From contig QZJG01000039.1 in assembly GCA_003599275.1 (NCBI GenBank), forward strand, positions 1 through 64,000: a stretch of DNA of 64,000 nucleotides, read 5' to 3'. Position 1 is the first letter of the stretch. Every line of letters starts with the position of its first letter. This document shows, one piece after another, positions 8,579 through 18,739 of the stretch. Under the pieces are notes generated by a model. It did no database searches, was not told where the DNA came from, and worked only from the letters and a program-made list of their open reading frames with translations. A program made the translations under genes and the position numbers. Source of the DNA: Nitrospiraceae bacterium (GTDB lineage Bacteria; Nitrospirota; Thermodesulfovibrionia; UBA6902).

Positions 8579-10270
8579 ATGCCTTTTTCTTTAAAACTGG
8601 GATCCCCCGATAAAATCCATAACCTTACAAGTACCCTGGTAGTTATAGCTGGGGTAATGCTGCTTACGGTAGCTTTTGTATATTTACAGTTGATCGGTAA
8701 AGGATATTTTGTATATCTCTGGTTTTTGGCGCTGATTCTGATTCTTTTCTTAACGAAGTCATATCTTTCAAAACATTGGATCCTTGTAAGGGTTTTGTTA
8801 ATGTCCGGGCTGATTATGGTCTGCCTGATGTTCGGAATAGTTTCTAGATGGAGCGACCCTTTCCATGTAATTGTTATGTTTCTGGTCCTTATTCTCCCGA
8901 TTTTTATAATGAAACCGAAAATAATGGCATATATTTTTCTGTTAATTTTGTTTTCTATCCCATATTCAACTTATGGTATAACCAAGACAACGTTACCTAT
9001 GCCCATATTTAAATTATATTATGGAATTTACACGAGAGGCGCCGGCCTTCTTCCGCTGTCTGTCATCAATCTGTTTTTAATATTGATAGCGTTCTCGATA
9101 ATCCTGCGAGAGATAGCAAAACCGTATGAATCTACAAGCAAGGAGCATTGTAATTTATATAAATACTTCTGGATATTCAACGCCTACTTTTTTCTGCATG
9201 TTTTATGGAGTGTGGTCAATGGCGGATCAGTTAGAGAGAATCTTGTTGCAATATATGGTGTCACAAATATCATTAATCTGAGCATTTTTGTTTTTATTAT
9301 GTTAAGGATATTCAGAACGGAGGACGATGTTAAAAAGCTAACTAATTTTTTTCTCGGAATGGTACTGTTTAAAAATATTTGGTATATATTTCGTTTTTTC
9401 TTTTTAGGTGGAGACATTAATAACCCGTATGTAAATCATGGAACTAACATGAGTGAGTTTAGAATTAGTGTTTTTGACATAGGGGATGGAATTATTGAGG
9501 GCATGACTGTGTTTTATGTATTGCGGATACTTCTTGATAGTAAAATGGCCGCGGAGATCGACGGGAAGAGAAAGATGTTCTATATTGCAATCGCCCTCAC
9601 TGATATATTTAACATGATATTTTCTTATAGAAGGACGGTGTGGTTTGGTCTTCTGCTTATGTTTTGTTTGCTGTTCGTTCAATTGCCGGCCATCAAGAGG
9701 ATAGCAATAGGATTATTACTGATTATTATGGCAGGTGTGATGGGGCTTGTTGCTGCCAACAGATTTCAAGAGAGAGATACTGGCATTGTTTCGGATATTA
9801 CGAAAAGTGGGAAGGTATCAACCGAAGGAAGGCGTTTTGAAGAGCTTTCTGCTGCATGGTGGACTATGAAGCAGAATTTCTGGTTTGGTGTTGGACCATC
9901 TGGTAGCCATCAAATCCAATCAAACATAAGTATTACTAAGGAAAACAAAGACTTTTTGAAGACGGTTCATAGCTCCGTCTTGTATATAGGTTTTAAGCTT
10001 GGAGTGGTCGGGCTTACGATTTATTTATTGTTCTATGCGGCTTATCTTAATTTCTGGTCGAAAGTCCGAAGGGAAATATGGGCAAGCCGGTCCTTATCGC
10101 TTCTTGGAGAAACAGGCTTTGCTGGATTTATTTTTATCATTCCATCGATTTTATTTTCTCCCATGATAAATGAATTCAGAACAATGCTGCTTTTGGGGTT
10201 TTGCCTTGTCTTACCTTATATCGCATATAATGTACAAAAGAACATCCGATTAACTTTACTTGAGAGTTGA
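8579..10270 (+). CDS. O-antigen polymerase/ligase-like membrane protein (Wzy/WaaL type), copy 1
   Basis: The 563-residue protein has about twelve hydrophobic segments and a longer periplasmic loop around residues 400-470 containing WWTMKQNFWFGVGPSG and a following HSSVLYIGFKLG. This loop arrangement marks the Wzy_C/O-antigen ligase family, which polymerises undecaprenyl-linked repeat units or attaches glycans on the periplasmic side. It starts 6 bp after the carbamoyltransferase. A second protein of the same type is at 16055-17392. Polymerase and ligase cannot be told apart from sequence alone. Confidence 0.8.
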   Translation: MPFSLKLGSPDKIHNLTSTLVVIAGVMLLTVAFVYLQLIGKGYFVYLWFLALILILFLTKSYLSKHWILVRVLLMSGLIMVCLMFGIVSRWSDPFHVIVMFLVLILPIFIMKPKIMAYIFLLILFSIPYSTYGITKTTLPMPIFKLYYGIYTRGAGLLPLSVINLFLILIAFSIILREIAKPYESTSKEHCNLYKYFWIFNAYFFLHVLWSVVNGGSVRENLVAIYGVTNIINLSIFVFIMLRIFRTEDDVKKLTNFFLGMVLFKNIWYIFRFFFLGGDINNPYVNHGTNMSEFRISVFDIGDGIIEGMTVFYVLRILLDSKMAAEIDGKRKMFYIAIALTDIFNMIFSYRRTVWFGLLLMFCLLFVQLPAIKRIAIGLLLIIMAGVMGLVAANRFQERDTGIVSDITKSGKVSTEGRRFEELSAAWWTMKQNFWFGVGPSGSHQIQSNISITKENKDFLKTVHSSVLYIGFKLGVVGLTIYLLFYAAYLNFWSKVRREIWASRSLSLLGETGFAGFIFIIPSILFSPMINEFRTMLLLGFCLVLPYIAYNVQKNIRLTLLES

Positions 10271-10379
10271 CACCAGAATTAATATTGCTCCCGTCCTATT
10301 ACCATATAGCCGCAACACCTTGGAGAAATAAGCAGTTAGAGAAGTTTTAATAAGTATTCCTTAGTTGTATAAGACAACG

Positions 10380-12428
10380 ATGTTCAAGAAAAATTTCTTC
10401 TTATTTTGTGCATTACTGCTATTTGTATTGAACCATCCTCATGAAATAGCTTTTGCAGGGGATATAAACATTATTGTTAGTGATGACGTATTGCTCGGTA
10501 AAACAAAGCCACTTATTTTCGGCACAAATATAATTGCCTATGATCCATCAGGGCACGAAGTTGGCGAGTGGGCAAAAACCTTCCGGGGGTACTCCAACTT
10601 TGGTGCCGGAATATGGGACCCTAAGAAAAGGCAGTCTGTGCCCGAAGTTATCGACTTGGCAAAAAATATCCGCGTATCGGTAATTAGGTTTCCCGGCGCA
10701 AGTCCCACTTATAATTGGAAGAATACGATCGGACCGTTATCAGGACGTGAAAATTTTCTCTACGGATTAGATGAATTTCTTAAGACTGCTAAAGAAATAG
10801 GAAGTGAGGTTGTTTATACATTGCCTTATTATACAGGCCATGTTGAGGATGCAGCTGATCTGGTGGAATATTTGAATTCCGAATGTGACGGGAAAAATCC
10901 AAGAGGAGGCATAGACTGGGCCAATGAGCGGGTGAAAAACGGTCATCCTGATCCGTACCGCATTAAATATTTCGAGCTTGGCAATGAAGTTAACTATGGA
11001 ATTTCCCGAAAAGGTATCCCAGCGGCGGATCCCGTGACTTATGCGAATAAATTCCTTGAGTATGAAAAAGCGATGAAGTCCGTTGATCCGTCTATATTAC
11101 TTGGCGCCGTGACAGAGAACTCATCGCCCGGCGGGAAAGGTATTTCCGCATGGAATGGCCGGATGTTTGAAATCGCCGGTAGTAAAATAGATTTTTTAAT
11201 AGAGCATACATACAGGCCCGGTTATAATGAAGATGACGAAAATGTAGACGCAAATAGATTATTTAACGATACGTTGGCAAGCCTTAATGAGATAAATAAA
11301 TATTACAAGATACTCCCAAGACATTTTGAAATGGTTACTGGACGTAAAAACATTCCTATCGCTATAACGGAATATAACGGAGGCTTTACGCAGGAAAGAC
11401 CTGTGCCGTTTCGTCATGCTTTAGGAACTGCGCTTTTCAATGCCGGTTTATTTCAGATATTTATGAAGCCAGAGAACAATATTCTTATGGCCAATTATTG
11501 GCAGTTTGTGAATAGCTACTGGGGGATGATAAGGAATAATGAATTTATGCAAGGAAAAGGACACTATGTTAAACGACCTAATTATTATACTCTGGAAATG
11601 TTCTCCAGGCACTTTGGCAATGAATTGGTGAATTCAAAAATTACAGATACAGGCTTATATGAGAATCAAGTTTTATCCGAAGATGTCAACTTGCTTTCAA
11701 ATATCGGCTGGCGCCGTGAAATTGTATTGGGTGCAAACATTGACGTCGAAAAGGATGGGACTGTAAGGATTGAATTTGATACTGGCGGGGACATAAATTT
11801 CCATCATATACATAAGAAAATATCAGTGAACCCGGATACTACATACTTGCTATCAGGCTATTTGAAAGCGGAAAATCTTAAAGACTATGAAGGAGTATGT
11901 TTTGAGATACAGGACGGGAGAGGCTGGCAATACCATAATGTGACAACAGATAAAATTTGGGGAACGACTCAATGGATACGCGTTGAAACTGAATATACTA
12001 CTTTGAAAGACGCGAAGAACATTACTGTAATAATCAGGAGAATCAGCGGCCGGGGCGGACCGGTGAATGGTAAAGTTTATGCGCGTGACATCAGGCTCGA
12101 GAAAAAACCGGTTTATAAATCTAAACCTGAAGACAATCTCATGGTTTCGGCAAGCTTGGATGACATCAATAACAATCTTTATGTTATGGTCCTTAATAAA
12201 AATATTGCTGATGATGTCAGGGCATCTGTAAAACTCAATAAAAAGTGGCGGTCTGGGGAAACAACCGCATGGACTCTAAACGGACCGGAGATTTGGTCTA
12301 CAAATGAGGTTGATCCTGCTACAGTAACAATAAGGAAAAGAGCTGTTGGAATGAATAATGATAAACTGGATTACGTATTTCCTGCGCATTCACTGACGTC
12401 GCTTCAGTTTAAGTCTGTTTCTGATTAA
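10380..12428 (+). CDS. Secreted GH51-like (alpha-L-arabinofuranosidase-type) glycoside hydrolase
   Basis: A signal peptide ends at AFA near residue 26, so the protein is exported. The catalytic region resembles clan-A hydrolases of GH51/GH39 type. It has IRFPGASPTYNW with a later IGPLSGR, then YFELGNEVNYG with the probable acid/base Glu near residue 205, and AITEYNGGF with the probable nucleophile Glu near 333. A beta-rich segment at roughly residues 450-580 (HHIHKKISVNPDTTYLLSGY) looks like a carbohydrate-binding module. ATG 10380 is preferred over an in-frame TTG at 10365 because the signal peptide then starts normally. A hydrolase inside an assembly locus may trim or release the polymer. 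The substrate is not determined. Confidence 0.75.
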   Translation: MFKKNFFLFCALLLFVLNHPHEIAFAGDINIIVSDDVLLGKTKPLIFGTNIIAYDPSGHEVGEWAKTFRGYSNFGAGIWDPKKRQSVPEVIDLAKNIRVSVIRFPGASPTYNWKNTIGPLSGRENFLYGLDEFLKTAKEIGSEVVYTLPYYTGHVEDAADLVEYLNSECDGKNPRGGIDWANERVKNGHPDPYRIKYFELGNEVNYGISRKGIPAADPVTYANKFLEYEKAMKSVDPSILLGAVTENSSPGGKGISAWNGRMFEIAGSKIDFLIEHTYRPGYNEDDENVDANRLFNDTLASLNEINKYYKILPRHFEMVTGRKNIPIAITEYNGGFTQERPVPFRHALGTALFNAGLFQIFMKPENNILMANYWQFVNSYWGMIRNNEFMQGKGHYVKRPNYYTLEMFSRHFGNELVNSKITDTGLYENQVLSEDVNLLSNIGWRREIVLGANIDVEKDGTVRIEFDTGGDINFHHIHKKISVNPDTTYLLSGYLKAENLKDYEGVCFEIQDGRGWQYHNVTTDKIWGTTQWIRVETEYTTLKDAKNITVIIRRISGRGGPVNGKVYARDIRLEKKPVYKSKPEDNLMVSASLDDINNNLYVMVLNKNIADDVRASVKLNKKWRSGETTAWTLNGPEIWSTNEVDPATVTIRKRAVGMNNDKLDYVFPAHSLTSLQFKSVSD

Positions 12429-12494
12429 TGACTCACATTTTTTCAGTGCATTGAACATCTTCAATAATTGGAAATATATGGGAATGGAGGACAA

Positions 12495-13628
12495 ATGAAA
12501 AAAGCTTTGATTACTGGAATAACCGGACAGGACGGCTCTTATCTGGCAGAGCTCCTGCTTTCGAAAGGCTACGAAGTGCATGGGATTATAAGAAGGGCCA
12601 GCACATTCAACACTCACAGGATTGATCATCTTTATATTGATACGCATATGCACGGGGCTAAAATGTTTCTTCATTACGGTGATCTTTCGGACTCCGGGCA
12701 GTTAACGAATATTATTTACAATATCATGCCTGATGAAGTTTATCATCTCGGCGCCCAGAGTCATGTTAAGGTCAGTTTTGAAATCCCTGAGTATACTGGC
12801 GAAATCACCGCATTAGGTACCACACGGTTGCTTGAAGCCATAAGAAGAAGCGGTATCAAAGCAAAATTTTATCAGGCCTCATCTTCAGAGATGTTCGGCT
12901 CTACCCCACCGCCCCAAAATGAGCAGACGTTTTTTCATCCAAGAAGCCCTTACGCGGCAGCCAAGGTATATTCGTATTGGATGACCGTGAACTACAGAGA
13001 AGGATATGACATGTTTGCATGCAACGGGATACTGTTTAACCACGAATCTCCGAGGCGGGGAGAGACATTTGTCACAAGAAAGATAACGAGAGCGGTTACA
13101 CGCATCATAGCCGGGCTACAAAATAAGCTGTACCTTGGCAACCTTGAAGCCAGAAGAGACTGGGGTTTTGCCCCGGAGTATGTGGAATGCCAATGGCTGA
13201 TGCTTCAACAGGATAGACCCGATGACTATGTTATCGGAACCGGTGAAAGCCATTCCGTGAGAGAATTTGTTGAACAGTCTTTCAGCTATGCAGGAATAGA
13301 GATTGAATGGCAGGGAAACGGTTTATATGAAAAAGGTATTGTTCGGTCTTCCTCTTCATCAGGCACCAATACCGGGGATGTAGTTGTGGAGATCGATCCC
13401 AAATACTTCCGTCCCGCAGAGGTGGATTTCTTACTTGCAGATGCCTCAAAAGCAAAGGAAAAGCTTCGTTGGGAGCCTCGTGTGACATTCGAGGAGCTTG
13501 TAAAGATCATGGTTGATGCCGATATGACCTCGCTTGGCATTAATGCCCCGAAAGAGGGAGAGAAGATTTTAAAAGAAAAAAATATAAATTGGACTAAAAA
13601 CAGGCAGTCTTCATTTCATCGTCAATAA
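12495..13628 (+). CDS. gmd: GDP-mannose 4,6-dehydratase
   Basis: The 377-residue protein matches Gmd closely: [16 protein letters not shown] at the cofactor site, [13 protein letters not shown], the catalytic region [15 protein letters not shown], and the Tyr-Lys pair in [11 protein letters not shown]. It converts GDP-D-mannose to GDP-4-keto-6-deoxy-mannose using NADP. GDP-fucose synthase follows 17 bp later, so the pair should make GDP-L-fucose. ATG 12495 is supported by GGAGG just upstream; an earlier in-frame start at 12468 is unlikely. Confidence 0.95.
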   Translation: MKKALITGITGQDGSYLAELLLSKGYEVHGIIRRASTFNTHRIDHLYIDTHMHGAKMFLHYGDLSDSGQLTNIIYNIMPDEVYHLGAQSHVKVSFEIPEYTGEITALGTTRLLEAIRRSGIKAKFYQASSSEMFGSTPPPQNEQTFFHPRSPYAAAKVYSYWMTVNYREGYDMFACNGILFNHESPRRGETFVTRKITRAVTRIIAGLQNKLYLGNLEARRDWGFAPEYVECQWLMLQQDRPDDYVIGTGESHSVREFVEQSFSYAGIEIEWQGNGLYEKGIVRSSSSSGTNTGDVVVEIDPKYFRPAEVDFLLADASKAKEKLRWEPRVTFEELVKIMVDADMTSLGINAPKEGEKILKEKNINWTKNRQSSFHRQ

Positions 13629-13645
13629 AGAATGTGAGGCTATCT

Positions 13646-14701
13646 ATGAACAAGACTTCCAAGATTTATGTTGCAGGGCATAGAGGGATGGTTGGGTCAT
13701 CCATACTTGCAAGATTAAGAAAGGAGGGTTTTGAAAACCTTATAGTAAGATCTCATGCAGAGCTGGATTTAACCGTCCAAAAAGAAATCGAAGAGTTCTT
13801 TGATAAAGAAAGACCTGAATACGTGTTCTTGGCTGCTGCTAAAGTCGGCGGAATTTATGCAAACAATACGTATAAGGCTGATTTTATTTACCAGAATATT
13901 ATGATCGCATCAAATATTATTCATTCTAGTTATAAATACGGGGCAATAAAATTGCTTAATCTCGGCTCGTCGTGTATATATCCGAAATTTGCTCCCCAGC
14001 CTTTAAAGGAGGAATACTTATTAACGGGGGCGCTTGAGCCTACAAATGAACCTTATGCTATTGCGAAAATAGCAGCTATTAAACTTTGCAGATATTATAA
14101 TGAGCAGTACGGAACTGATTTTATGTCGGTTATGCCTACAAATCTTTATGGTTTTAATGATAACTATGATTTGGAAAATTCTCATGTCTTGCCTGCTATC
14201 GTCAGAAAATTTCATCTGGCAAAACTGCTTCAAGCGGAAGACTATAAAGGCATCAAAACGGATTTTGTGAGATATGGGATAAAATCACAAATGCCACCGG
14301 GAACTTTGAGTAAAGAGGACGTAGAGGCAATACTGGGCAGATATAATATCGGTAAAAAGAGCGTAACGTTATGGGGAAGCGGGTCTCCTTATAGAGAATT
14401 TTTACATGCTGATGATCTGTCGGACGCATGTGTCTTTCTTGTTCAGCAGTATAGAGCCGCCGATATTGAAGAGTTTGTCAATATCGGAACCGGTATCGAT
14501 ATTCGTATTAAAGACCTCGCTGATTTGATAAAGGGCATAGTCGGATATGAAGGGGAGATCAGGTGGGATACGTCAAAACCGGACGGGACTCCCCAAAAAC
14601 TTCTGAATGTTGAAAAGATAAACAAACTGGGTTGGACGGCAAAGACCGGGTTGGAAGCCGGAATCAGTAAAGTATATAGAGAATATCAGAAAAGGCATTA
14701 A
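13646..14701 (+). CDS. fcl: GDP-L-fucose synthase
   Basis: A bifunctional epimerase/reductase of about 351 residues that completes GDP-L-fucose from the Gmd product. Motifs are AGHRGMVGSSI at the NADP site, LGSSCIYPKFAPQPLKEE, and the catalytic Tyr-Lys in EPYAIAK. GTGAGG just upstream supports ATG 13646. Compared with the usual length of about 320, there is an insert of about 30 residues near 205-240 (RYGIKSQMPPGTLSKEDVEA) before the conserved LWGSGSPYREFLH. Such insertions occur in some Fcl branches; the effect is unknown. Confidence 0.92.
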   Translation: MNKTSKIYVAGHRGMVGSSILARLRKEGFENLIVRSHAELDLTVQKEIEEFFDKERPEYVFLAAAKVGGIYANNTYKADFIYQNIMIASNIIHSSYKYGAIKLLNLGSSCIYPKFAPQPLKEEYLLTGALEPTNEPYAIAKIAAIKLCRYYNEQYGTDFMSVMPTNLYGFNDNYDLENSHVLPAIVRKFHLAKLLQAEDYKGIKTDFVRYGIKSQMPPGTLSKEDVEAILGRYNIGKKSVTLWGSGSPYREFLHADDLSDACVFLVQQYRAADIEEFVNIGTGIDIRIKDLADLIKGIVGYEGEIRWDTSKPDGTPQKLLNVEKINKLGWTAKTGLEAGISKVYREYQKRH

Positions 14702-14789
14702 CCAGCCGGCAGTAAATGCCTTTATCTAACAACCTAACATATACAATTATATGTGAAAAAACGAGCTTGATATTTTTTCTCGTATTTAA

Positions 14790-16031
14790 ATGAAGATTGT
14801 TTTTGCTTCAAAATTCTATTACAGGCGTGGGGGGCTGGAAGCTTATTTATTCAAGGCAAAAAATCTGTTGGAAGAGCGAGGTCATAAAGTCATAATATTT
14901 TCTACAACCTATCATGAGAATGTGCAGTCTGAATTCTCGAAATACTTTTGCAAGTATTATGACTTGTCCAAATCCGGCGCATCTGACAATACGTTAGTGG
15001 ACAAGGCAAAAGCTGTTATAAATATGTATTTTAACTATGAAGCCTACAAAAATATGGAAAAATTAATCCGGGATACCAATCCTGATATCGTTCAGGGATT
15101 CGGAGTTACCCGCCATCTTTCGTATTCCATTTTTCAAGCGGCTGGACATATGAATGTTCCGGCTGTGATGAGGTTGTCTGATTATGCCTTGTTGTGCCCT
15201 AATACGACGGCGATGGACGGCGCGGGAGAAATATGCAGTGATTTTGCCTGCTCACGACACAATCTGTCGAAAATATTAAGAAGAAAATGTATACAAGATT
15301 CGATCCCGGCTACGCTGATCGGAAAACTCGAGTTTATGTTCAATACTCTCATGGATACATATAAAAGGCACGTTGATTGTTTTATCGCGCCGAGCCGTTT
15401 TTTACAACAGACATTCATAACGCATTATAATTTAATGCCTGAGAAGATTGTTTATTTGCCGATTTTCTTGAACTGTACCGACATTCGACGCTCCGACGAA
15501 GATGAAGGCTATTTCCTCTATGCGGGAAGAATGAGCAGGGAAAAAGGGGTAATGACTCTGTTAAGAGCCGTAAACAAGGGAAGCGGAGCTTCGTTGATTC
15601 TTGCCGGCAGCGGGCCTGAGGAAGAAGAGTACAAGGAATACGCAAATAAGCATAATCTGAAAGCCCGCTTTGTGGGCTTTCAGGATTTTCAGAATTTACA
15701 GGATTTGATAAAGAAATGCCGGGCCGTGATCGTCCCTTCGGAATGGTATGAAAATTCCCCGAACATAATTCTGGAAGCCTATGCATACGGCAAGCCGGTG
15801 ATAGGCTCATCTGAAGGAGGTATCCCCGAGCTTGTTTTTGAGAATGAAACAGGCTTAACCTTTCAAGCGGGGAGTGCGGATGAATTAAATGAAAAGATTG
15901 AGTATTTAAAGGCGCATCCGGATGGGGCCCAAGCTATGGGGAAGAAGGCGAGAGACTTTCTGGAAAAGGAATTGAATCCCGACAAGCATTATCAGAGGTT
16001 AATGGAAATTTATAAGATTGTAAAAAATTAA
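14790..16031 (+). CDS. Glycosyltransferase family 4 (paralogue of 37271-38533)
   Basis: A GT-B protein of 413 residues. The start MKIVFASKFYYRRGGLEAYL is followed by a donor domain with YAGRMSREKGVMTLLRA and the E-x7-E motif in WYENSPNIILEAYAYGKPVIG, then SEGGIPELV. The C-terminus (LNPDKHYQRLMEIYK) is very like that of the gene at 37271, so the two are clear paralogues. Internal cysteines in the acceptor half (CPNTTAMDG, CSDFACSRHNLS, KCIQD) are also shared in part with the paralogue and may bind metal. Sugar specificity is unknown. Confidence 0.85.
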   Translation: MKIVFASKFYYRRGGLEAYLFKAKNLLEERGHKVIIFSTTYHENVQSEFSKYFCKYYDLSKSGASDNTLVDKAKAVINMYFNYEAYKNMEKLIRDTNPDIVQGFGVTRHLSYSIFQAAGHMNVPAVMRLSDYALLCPNTTAMDGAGEICSDFACSRHNLSKILRRKCIQDSIPATLIGKLEFMFNTLMDTYKRHVDCFIAPSRFLQQTFITHYNLMPEKIVYLPIFLNCTDIRRSDEDEGYFLYAGRMSREKGVMTLLRAVNKGSGASLILAGSGPEEEEYKEYANKHNLKARFVGFQDFQNLQDLIKKCRAVIVPSEWYENSPNIILEAYAYGKPVIGSSEGGIPELVFENETGLTFQAGSADELNEKIEYLKAHPDGAQAMGKKARDFLEKELNPDKHYQRLMEIYKIVKN

Positions 16032-16054
16032 GCATCGTAATTTTAAACATAAAT

Positions 16055-17392
16055 ATGTTCGGAAAAATAATCAAAATCTGGTTGATAACTATCTTATTAA
16101 TTCTTCCTTTTCAATTGTTAATTTCGAGGACGATAAAAATAGGGGCGGTATCTTCTTTGGTCAGATATCTGGATGAAACGACGGTTGTCTTACTGATTTT
16201 TCCGGCAATGTGGCGATTATACAAAAAAGAATATGACACAAAAACATTAACAGGCTTACTATTATCTGTTTTTATTCTGGGAGTTGTTGGATTAATTTCC
16301 GGCGCGGTGAACAAAAATCCTTTTTGGATTACTGGTCTCGGCATATTCGATTATATAAAGAACTTTCTTGTAATCTTTATTTATGCGGCCTTTATAGACG
16401 ATTTCAAGGAAAGTAAACAAGTATTCAATTGTTTATTGATAGCGGCTGTCCTGCTGGGAGGAATAGCTCTTATTCAATCAGGCTGGGCAATGGGATCTCT
16501 ATACATATTAAAGAAAGAAATTACTGATAAGAGCATGTATATTTTAAGCGAGTCAACTCCACAGGAACTGCTGGAACATAAGGATGAAATATGGAGGTTT
16601 GGAATTTACAGGGCATCTTCTCTGATGTATAACTCCAGTATTCTGGGATTGTACTGCCTGTTGATTCTCAATATGTACTTTTACCTTGCACCCAAATTAA
16701 ATATAGCCTATGTTGTGGCTCTTGTATCAGGAATATTTGCAAGCGTATCAAGAATGAGTTATACGGGTTTTATTTTGATAATGTTTATCCATATATTTAA
16801 GGGACGAAAATGGCTTGTGCCTTTGGCAGTATTTTTTTCAATTATTGTTATCTTTTTTATGTCCTCCATGTATGACCTTGATATGCTTTCTTTTTTGAAT
16901 GAAGAAAAGGGACAGGATTATTCATTTCGAGGATATATGAGAGAAACGTCAATAGAAATATGGCAAGATCACCCTTTCTGGGGGATAGGTCCGGGTTTTT
17001 TCGGAGGGGTAATATCAAATAGATACCCTTCACATATTTATGAGGAATATAATGTACATTTACAGGCCAGACGATTTATAAACAAAATTGGGAGCATTGA
17101 TCAGTTCTGGCCTCAATTGATAGCCGAAGTCGGTATTATTGGCATTTTTTCTTTTGTCCTGCTAATTCTTAGTATCTTGAGAGGATTAACCATTGCAAAA
17201 CATCAGGTAAATTCAGGGGAAATGAATCTGTATAAAGGGCTGATCACATCGATGATATGCATAATTGTATATTTTTGGGGCAGCGGACTGAATGTATCTA
17301 CTATTTTGTTTACCTATTGCGCATTCCTCGGTATGGGATATGGATGTATTAAAAATAAATCCAAACAGTTACTTGGGTATCAATCGACCTGA
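16055..17392 (+). CDS. O-antigen polymerase/ligase-like membrane protein, copy 2
   Basis: A 445-residue polytopic membrane protein with about ten hydrophobic segments. The Wzy_C-type loop contains IEIWQDHPFWGIGPGFFGG near residues 300-320. It probably polymerises repeat units in the periplasm. It lies between two GT4 genes and is separated from each by fewer than 25 bp. It differs strongly from copy 1 at 8579, which fits a second repeat unit. Confidence 0.78.
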   Translation: MFGKIIKIWLITILLILPFQLLISRTIKIGAVSSLVRYLDETTVVLLIFPAMWRLYKKEYDTKTLTGLLLSVFILGVVGLISGAVNKNPFWITGLGIFDYIKNFLVIFIYAAFIDDFKESKQVFNCLLIAAVLLGGIALIQSGWAMGSLYILKKEITDKSMYILSESTPQELLEHKDEIWRFGIYRASSLMYNSSILGLYCLLILNMYFYLAPKLNIAYVVALVSGIFASVSRMSYTGFILIMFIHIFKGRKWLVPLAVFFSIIVIFFMSSMYDLDMLSFLNEEKGQDYSFRGYMRETSIEIWQDHPFWGIGPGFFGGVISNRYPSHIYEEYNVHLQARRFINKIGSIDQFWPQLIAEVGIIGIFSFVLLILSILRGLTIAKHQVNSGEMNLYKGLITSMICIIVYFWGSGLNVSTILFTYCAFLGMGYGCIKNKSKQLLGYQST

Positions 17393-17400
17393 CATTCTAA

Positions 17401-18729
17401 ATGAATAAGACCGACTACCCCAAAGTCCTTATTATAGGGCAGACGTTCAATTATACAAGCGGCAGCGGGATCACCAAGTCGAACCTTTTTAAAGGATGGC
17501 CCAAGGATCGAATCGCTGTGGCAACTGACGAAAAAATTGAAGATTTGATGTGTGAAAAATATTATCAAATAGGGTACAACGAATTAAAAAGACCGTGGCC
17601 CTTTAATTGTTTGCAGGGGAAAACAAAATCTGGTCCGGTCGATATAAAGGCGCTAAGGAATAAAAACACTTCACAATGCAACACAGTTAAGAATCTAAAC
17701 AAACGATCAGAACTATATAGTTTATTGCTGAGAAGAGGCTATCACTTCTTTTTGCATTTTTCCGGTGTATATAATAAAATTTGCACTTCGAGGATTTCCG
17801 ATGAATTCTTGAGATGGGTGAAGGATTTTAATCCCGACATCATTTATGATCAACTATCGACTTTAGCATCAATAAGATTTTTATCAAGATTGCATCATAT
17901 TACAAAAAAACCGATTGCTATCCATATCATGGATGACTGGATGAGCACGATCAATCAATACGGACTTTTTTATTTTTACTGGAAAAAAGTCATTAATGAT
18001 GAATTTAGCCTACTATTGAATGAGGCATCAGTTTTAATGAGTATATGCCAGGAAATGAGTGATGAGTATGAAATAAGGTTCAATAAAAAGTTTTTGCCTT
18101 TCCATAATCCTGTTGATCTCGACTTTTGGACACAAAACTCAAAGACACAATGGAATATTAATAAACCATTTAAAATCCTTTATTCCGGTCGTATCGGGAA
18201 GGGCACGTTGAATTCTGTTACAAGTATAGCAAAAGCCGTTGATGTCCTGGCGAGTGAGGGTTACGATATAGTCTTTCAAATACAGTCGACTTTTATGACC
18301 GATGCGTTTGCTTCAAAGATGAAGCGTTTTAGCAATACGGTGATAAATACCCCACTTCCCTATAATAAATTGCCCGAAAAATTCTCAAGTGTGGATTTAC
18401 TCGTTTTACCAATTGATTTTGATTTGCACAGTTTGAGATTTTTAAAACTGTCAATGCCTACCAAAACTTCAGAATATATGGCAACCGGGACTCCCATTCT
18501 TGTCTATGCTTCTGAATGTACTGCATTATCCAAATATGCGGAGAGGGAAGGCTGGGGCTATGTTGTGTCAAGTAGTGGTATTACCACTCTGATTAATGCA
18601 ATTAAAACATTATATACGGATGGATCTGCCAGAAGAAAAATTGGCATGAGGGCGAAAGAGTTGGCAAGGATCAATCATGATGCAGGCAGGATAAGAGAGG
18701 ATTTCAAGAAAACTCTTTCCGTAACGTAG
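17401..18729 (+). CDS. Glycosyltransferase, GT4-like
   Basis: A 442-residue GT-B type protein. The N-terminal half opens with VLIIGQTFNYTSGSGIT. The donor half contains KILYSGRIGKGTLNSV and a MPTKTSEYMATGTPILVYAS segment corresponding to the nucleotide-sugar binding region of GT4 enzymes. The canonical E-x7-E is replaced by a looser version around LKLSMPTKTSE. It starts 8 bp after the polymerase gene and is probably part of the same transcript. The sugar is unknown. Confidence 0.75.
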   Translation: MNKTDYPKVLIIGQTFNYTSGSGITKSNLFKGWPKDRIAVATDEKIEDLMCEKYYQIGYNELKRPWPFNCLQGKTKSGPVDIKALRNKNTSQCNTVKNLNKRSELYSLLLRRGYHFFLHFSGVYNKICTSRISDEFLRWVKDFNPDIIYDQLSTLASIRFLSRLHHITKKPIAIHIMDDWMSTINQYGLFYFYWKKVINDEFSLLLNEASVLMSICQEMSDEYEIRFNKKFLPFHNPVDLDFWTQNSKTQWNINKPFKILYSGRIGKGTLNSVTSIAKAVDVLASEGYDIVFQIQSTFMTDAFASKMKRFSNTVINTPLPYNKLPEKFSSVDLLVLPIDFDLHSLRFLKLSMPTKTSEYMATGTPILVYASECTALSKYAEREGWGYVVSSSGITTLINAIKTLYTDGSARRKIGMRAKELARINHDAGRIREDFKKTLSVT

Positions 18730-18739
18730 CTCAATAAAT

